Below are positions 62,188 through 64,000 of a stretch of 64,000 bases of DNA, piece by piece; the first letter of the stretch is position 1; every line of letters begins with the position of its first letter. The notes under the pieces are model-generated. The model was not told the DNA's origin, searched no databases, and saw nothing but the letters and a program-made list of their open reading frames with translations. A program made the translations under genes and the position numbers. The DNA is from Lotus japonicus (lineage: Eukaryota > Streptophyta > Magnoliopsida > Fabales > Fabaceae): assembly GCF_012489685.1 (NCBI RefSeq), contig NC_080042.1:81406983-81470982 (forward strand), in the 5' to 3' direction.

Positions 62188-62723
62188 GGAAAAAGATTCA
62201 TAGACATAGGAATAGTAAAAACACCTCAAACACCCCTTTTTCCTGTGGATTTGGCCAAATAATACACTGAACTAACCACCTAAATACACATGACTAACCA
62301 TAAAGCACAGAACACGGTTCTGTTCTTTATGGTTAGTCATGTGTATTTATGTGGTTAGTTCAGTGTATTATTTGGCCAAATCCCTAATTTAGGAATTTCA
62401 AGTTTACACGGTTTTGTGCTTTATGGTTAGTCATGTGTATTTAGGTGGTTAGTTCAGTGTATTATTTGGCCAAATCCCTAATTTAGGAATTTCAACTTTA
62501 CATGGTTCTGTGCTTTATGGTTAGTCATGTGTATTTAGGTGGTTAGTTCAGTGTATTATTTGGCCAAATCCCTAATTTAGGAATTTCAACTTTACACGGT
62601 TATGTGCTTTATGGTTAGTCATGTGTATTTAGGTGGTTAGTTCAGTGTATTATTTGGCCAAATCCGCAGGGAAAAGAGGTGTTTGGGGTGTTTTTACTGT
62701 AGTTATGTCTATGAATCATTACT
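62188..62723. mobile_element. Foldback Mutator-like element built of 94-bp repeats
   Basis: GTTATAAATG flanks both ends (62178-62187 and 62724-62733). Terminal inverted repeats are about 68 bp (left GATTCATAGACATAGGAATA, matched inverted at the right end by GATTCATAGACATAACTACA) and continue into TTTGGCCAAATAATACACTG. Inside, TTTATGGTTAGTCATGTGTA starts at 62326, 62420, 62514 and 62608, an exact 94-bp period, while one unit at the left (62260-62306) is inverted. A 9-10 bp duplication suggests Mutator-type movement. It has no gene. Confidence 0.8.
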
Positions 62724-62992
62724 GTTATAAATGTGTTGGCCTAAGTTTGCTCGGTTATGAGTTAGATGAAATAAAACCCGCTTCTAATCATCTCGACTAA
62801 CCGTCATGAAATTCCTTAATTGTGGATCCTTTGTACGTGTTGTCTCGAACAATAATAAACCCGAACACGATAGCTTTTTTGGGCTGACCATATGAAGGAA
62901 TATTAGGAAAAAGGATAGTGTATGGAAAGGTATTTTTCTCTGTTTGGATTGGCAAGGAAAATAAGTGGTGGGGAGCAAAAGCTATGAGGCAC

Positions 62993-63189
62993 ATGTTGTC
63001 TATTTTTTCCTTACTTGATGGCATGGTTGCGGACTTAATAATAATGTACCCAAAGAAATAAAGACTAAAATATGGTTGGTGACTTATTAAAGAGAGATTA
63101 AAAAACTTAATAATAAAAGACTGCAAGATGGGTGACTTAATAAAGAAAGACTGAAAGAAGATATTGATTTTTTCTGACCCAATATTATT
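62993..63189 (+). repeat. 196-bp dispersed direct repeat, copy 2
   Basis: Near-identical partner of 61736-61931, in the same orientation 1,257 bp downstream. The foldback element lies between the two copies. The copies could be short LTRs of a tiny element, or the result of a segmental duplication. Confidence 0.9.
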
Positions 63190-63796
63190 TTTTCCCCCTC
63201 GAAAAACTCTGACCCAGTATTATATGACTCTGTGTGTTCATTATTGAAAGTAAACTTTACGTATGATAAATTAGTTAAATTTTATCGTAAATAAATTGCC
63301 TCAAATGAAAGTCATCGAATAAGTAATAATGTTTTGTATATACTTGTAATTTGAGGAGAGAGACGTAATGAAATGAGAGAAAAATGAAAGATATCATCAA
63401 TAATAATATGATAAAAAATATATGATAAATATATAAAATAAAATGAGTGAAAATGATATCCAAAATAAAATATAATGATAATTAATTACAATCCATTCTT
63501 TTTACACATGCCATGCGGATTGCAGAATAGCGGGGTCAGTCTAGTCTACTGTATAGCAATTTTTTTAGAATTATTGATTTCAGGAGTAAGCTAAAAAAGA
63601 TACGTACTCCCAATCTTGGCCCTTCATTTTATTCTAAACTAATGGCTATGATAAAACCCTATAATCTGTCATGTGACTCATCTCCCCAATTCCTCTCTCG
63701 CATTTTCTCGTTCTTCTTCTAAACATTTTTGTGGATCTACTGCAACTCAACATTTCTTTTTCATATGAATCGGAGTAAGCTAAAAAAGTTACATAC
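63190..63796. other. AT-rich intergenic DNA
   Basis: No gene or element recognised. The short minus-strand frame at 63275-63463 encodes only hydrophobic, low-complexity sequence. Confidence 0.5.
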
Positions 63797-64000
63797 TGTA
63801 ACGCTCTAATTTTCTAAATCAGGGATCACATTAGTAACCCAACAAATATGGGGACTAACTCGGGTTTTTTTTTCTTTTTTCAAAGAGGTGATATTTTCGA
63901 AACACAAAAGGCTCATCATCACCCAAGCAATGGCGCGAGAAGTTCCCAGGTAAGCTGGTCGGGCGCAATGCCTCATTAAAAGCCCTTCTTTCCTAGACAT
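63797..64000. mobile_element. Possible start of an LTR or other large repeat, cut by the right edge
   Basis: TGTAACGCTCTAATTTTC resembles the 5' end (TG...) of several plant LTR families, and the composition changes to more GC-rich sequence near 63900-63990. The other end and any internal region are outside the window. The minus-strand 64-codon frame here has no recognised domain. Confidence 0.3.

Noticed and set aside
62188..62723. CRISPR-like array because of regularly spaced repeats
   Set aside because: The 94-bp units are contiguous tandem repeats without unique spacers, in a eukaryotic transposon with target duplication.

Overview
The window is plant nuclear DNA, most likely from a legume. 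The basis is gene structure (large genes split by AT-rich GT-AG introns, a TATA box and long CT-rich leaders), plant-only gene families (CSLD glycan synthase, XTH, DnaJ-DUF3444, group G bZIP) and typical plant transposons. The species cannot be fixed from the sequence alone.

Layout. Position 1-377 (-) may be the end of an exon of an unrecognised gene running off the left edge. Intergenic DNA to about 7.03 kb contains a degraded Tourist-like element. At 7.5-12.7 kb (+) lies an ABHD17-type alpha/beta hydrolase with an unusual cysteine-rich C-terminal tail and an intron holding a Ty3/gypsy remnant. At 16.2-21.0 kb (+) is a complete cellulose synthase-like D gene. At 24.3-27.1 kb (-) is an XTH27/28/30-type xyloglucan endotransglucosylase/hydrolase. 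At 34.9-36.7 kb (-) is a single-exon DnaJ/DUF3444 gene. At 38.4-46.1 kb (+) is a 12-coding-exon G-box-binding bZIP of the bZIP16/68 type. The CSLD and XTH products both act on cell wall polysaccharides, but they have separate promoters and I see no operon-like relationship.

From 46.2 kb to the right edge the DNA is mostly repeats. It holds LINE RNase H fragments, a broken ankyrin/PGG membrane-domain fragment, and a 559-bp tandem duplication. One copy of that duplication was entered by a 700-bp Tourist/PIF-like element, which itself was entered by a 9,078-bp CACTA (En/Spm) transposon with a TAT target duplication. The same copy also received a separate 1.3-kb insertion. The CACTA carries two minus-strand genes: a TNP2-type transposase broken by an in-frame stop, and a Transposase_24-type gene that still reads through eight exons. 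Three small Mutator-like MITEs with 9-11 bp target duplications and one Stowaway MITE also lie in the window.

I found no convincing new biological system. The observations most worth a second look are the cysteine-rich hydrolase tail, the three-level nested insertion, the half-dead CACTA element, the 94-bp-repeat foldback element and the direct-repeat-flanked CSLD intron. Exon joins were worked out by hand from splice consensus and frame continuity, without transcript data.
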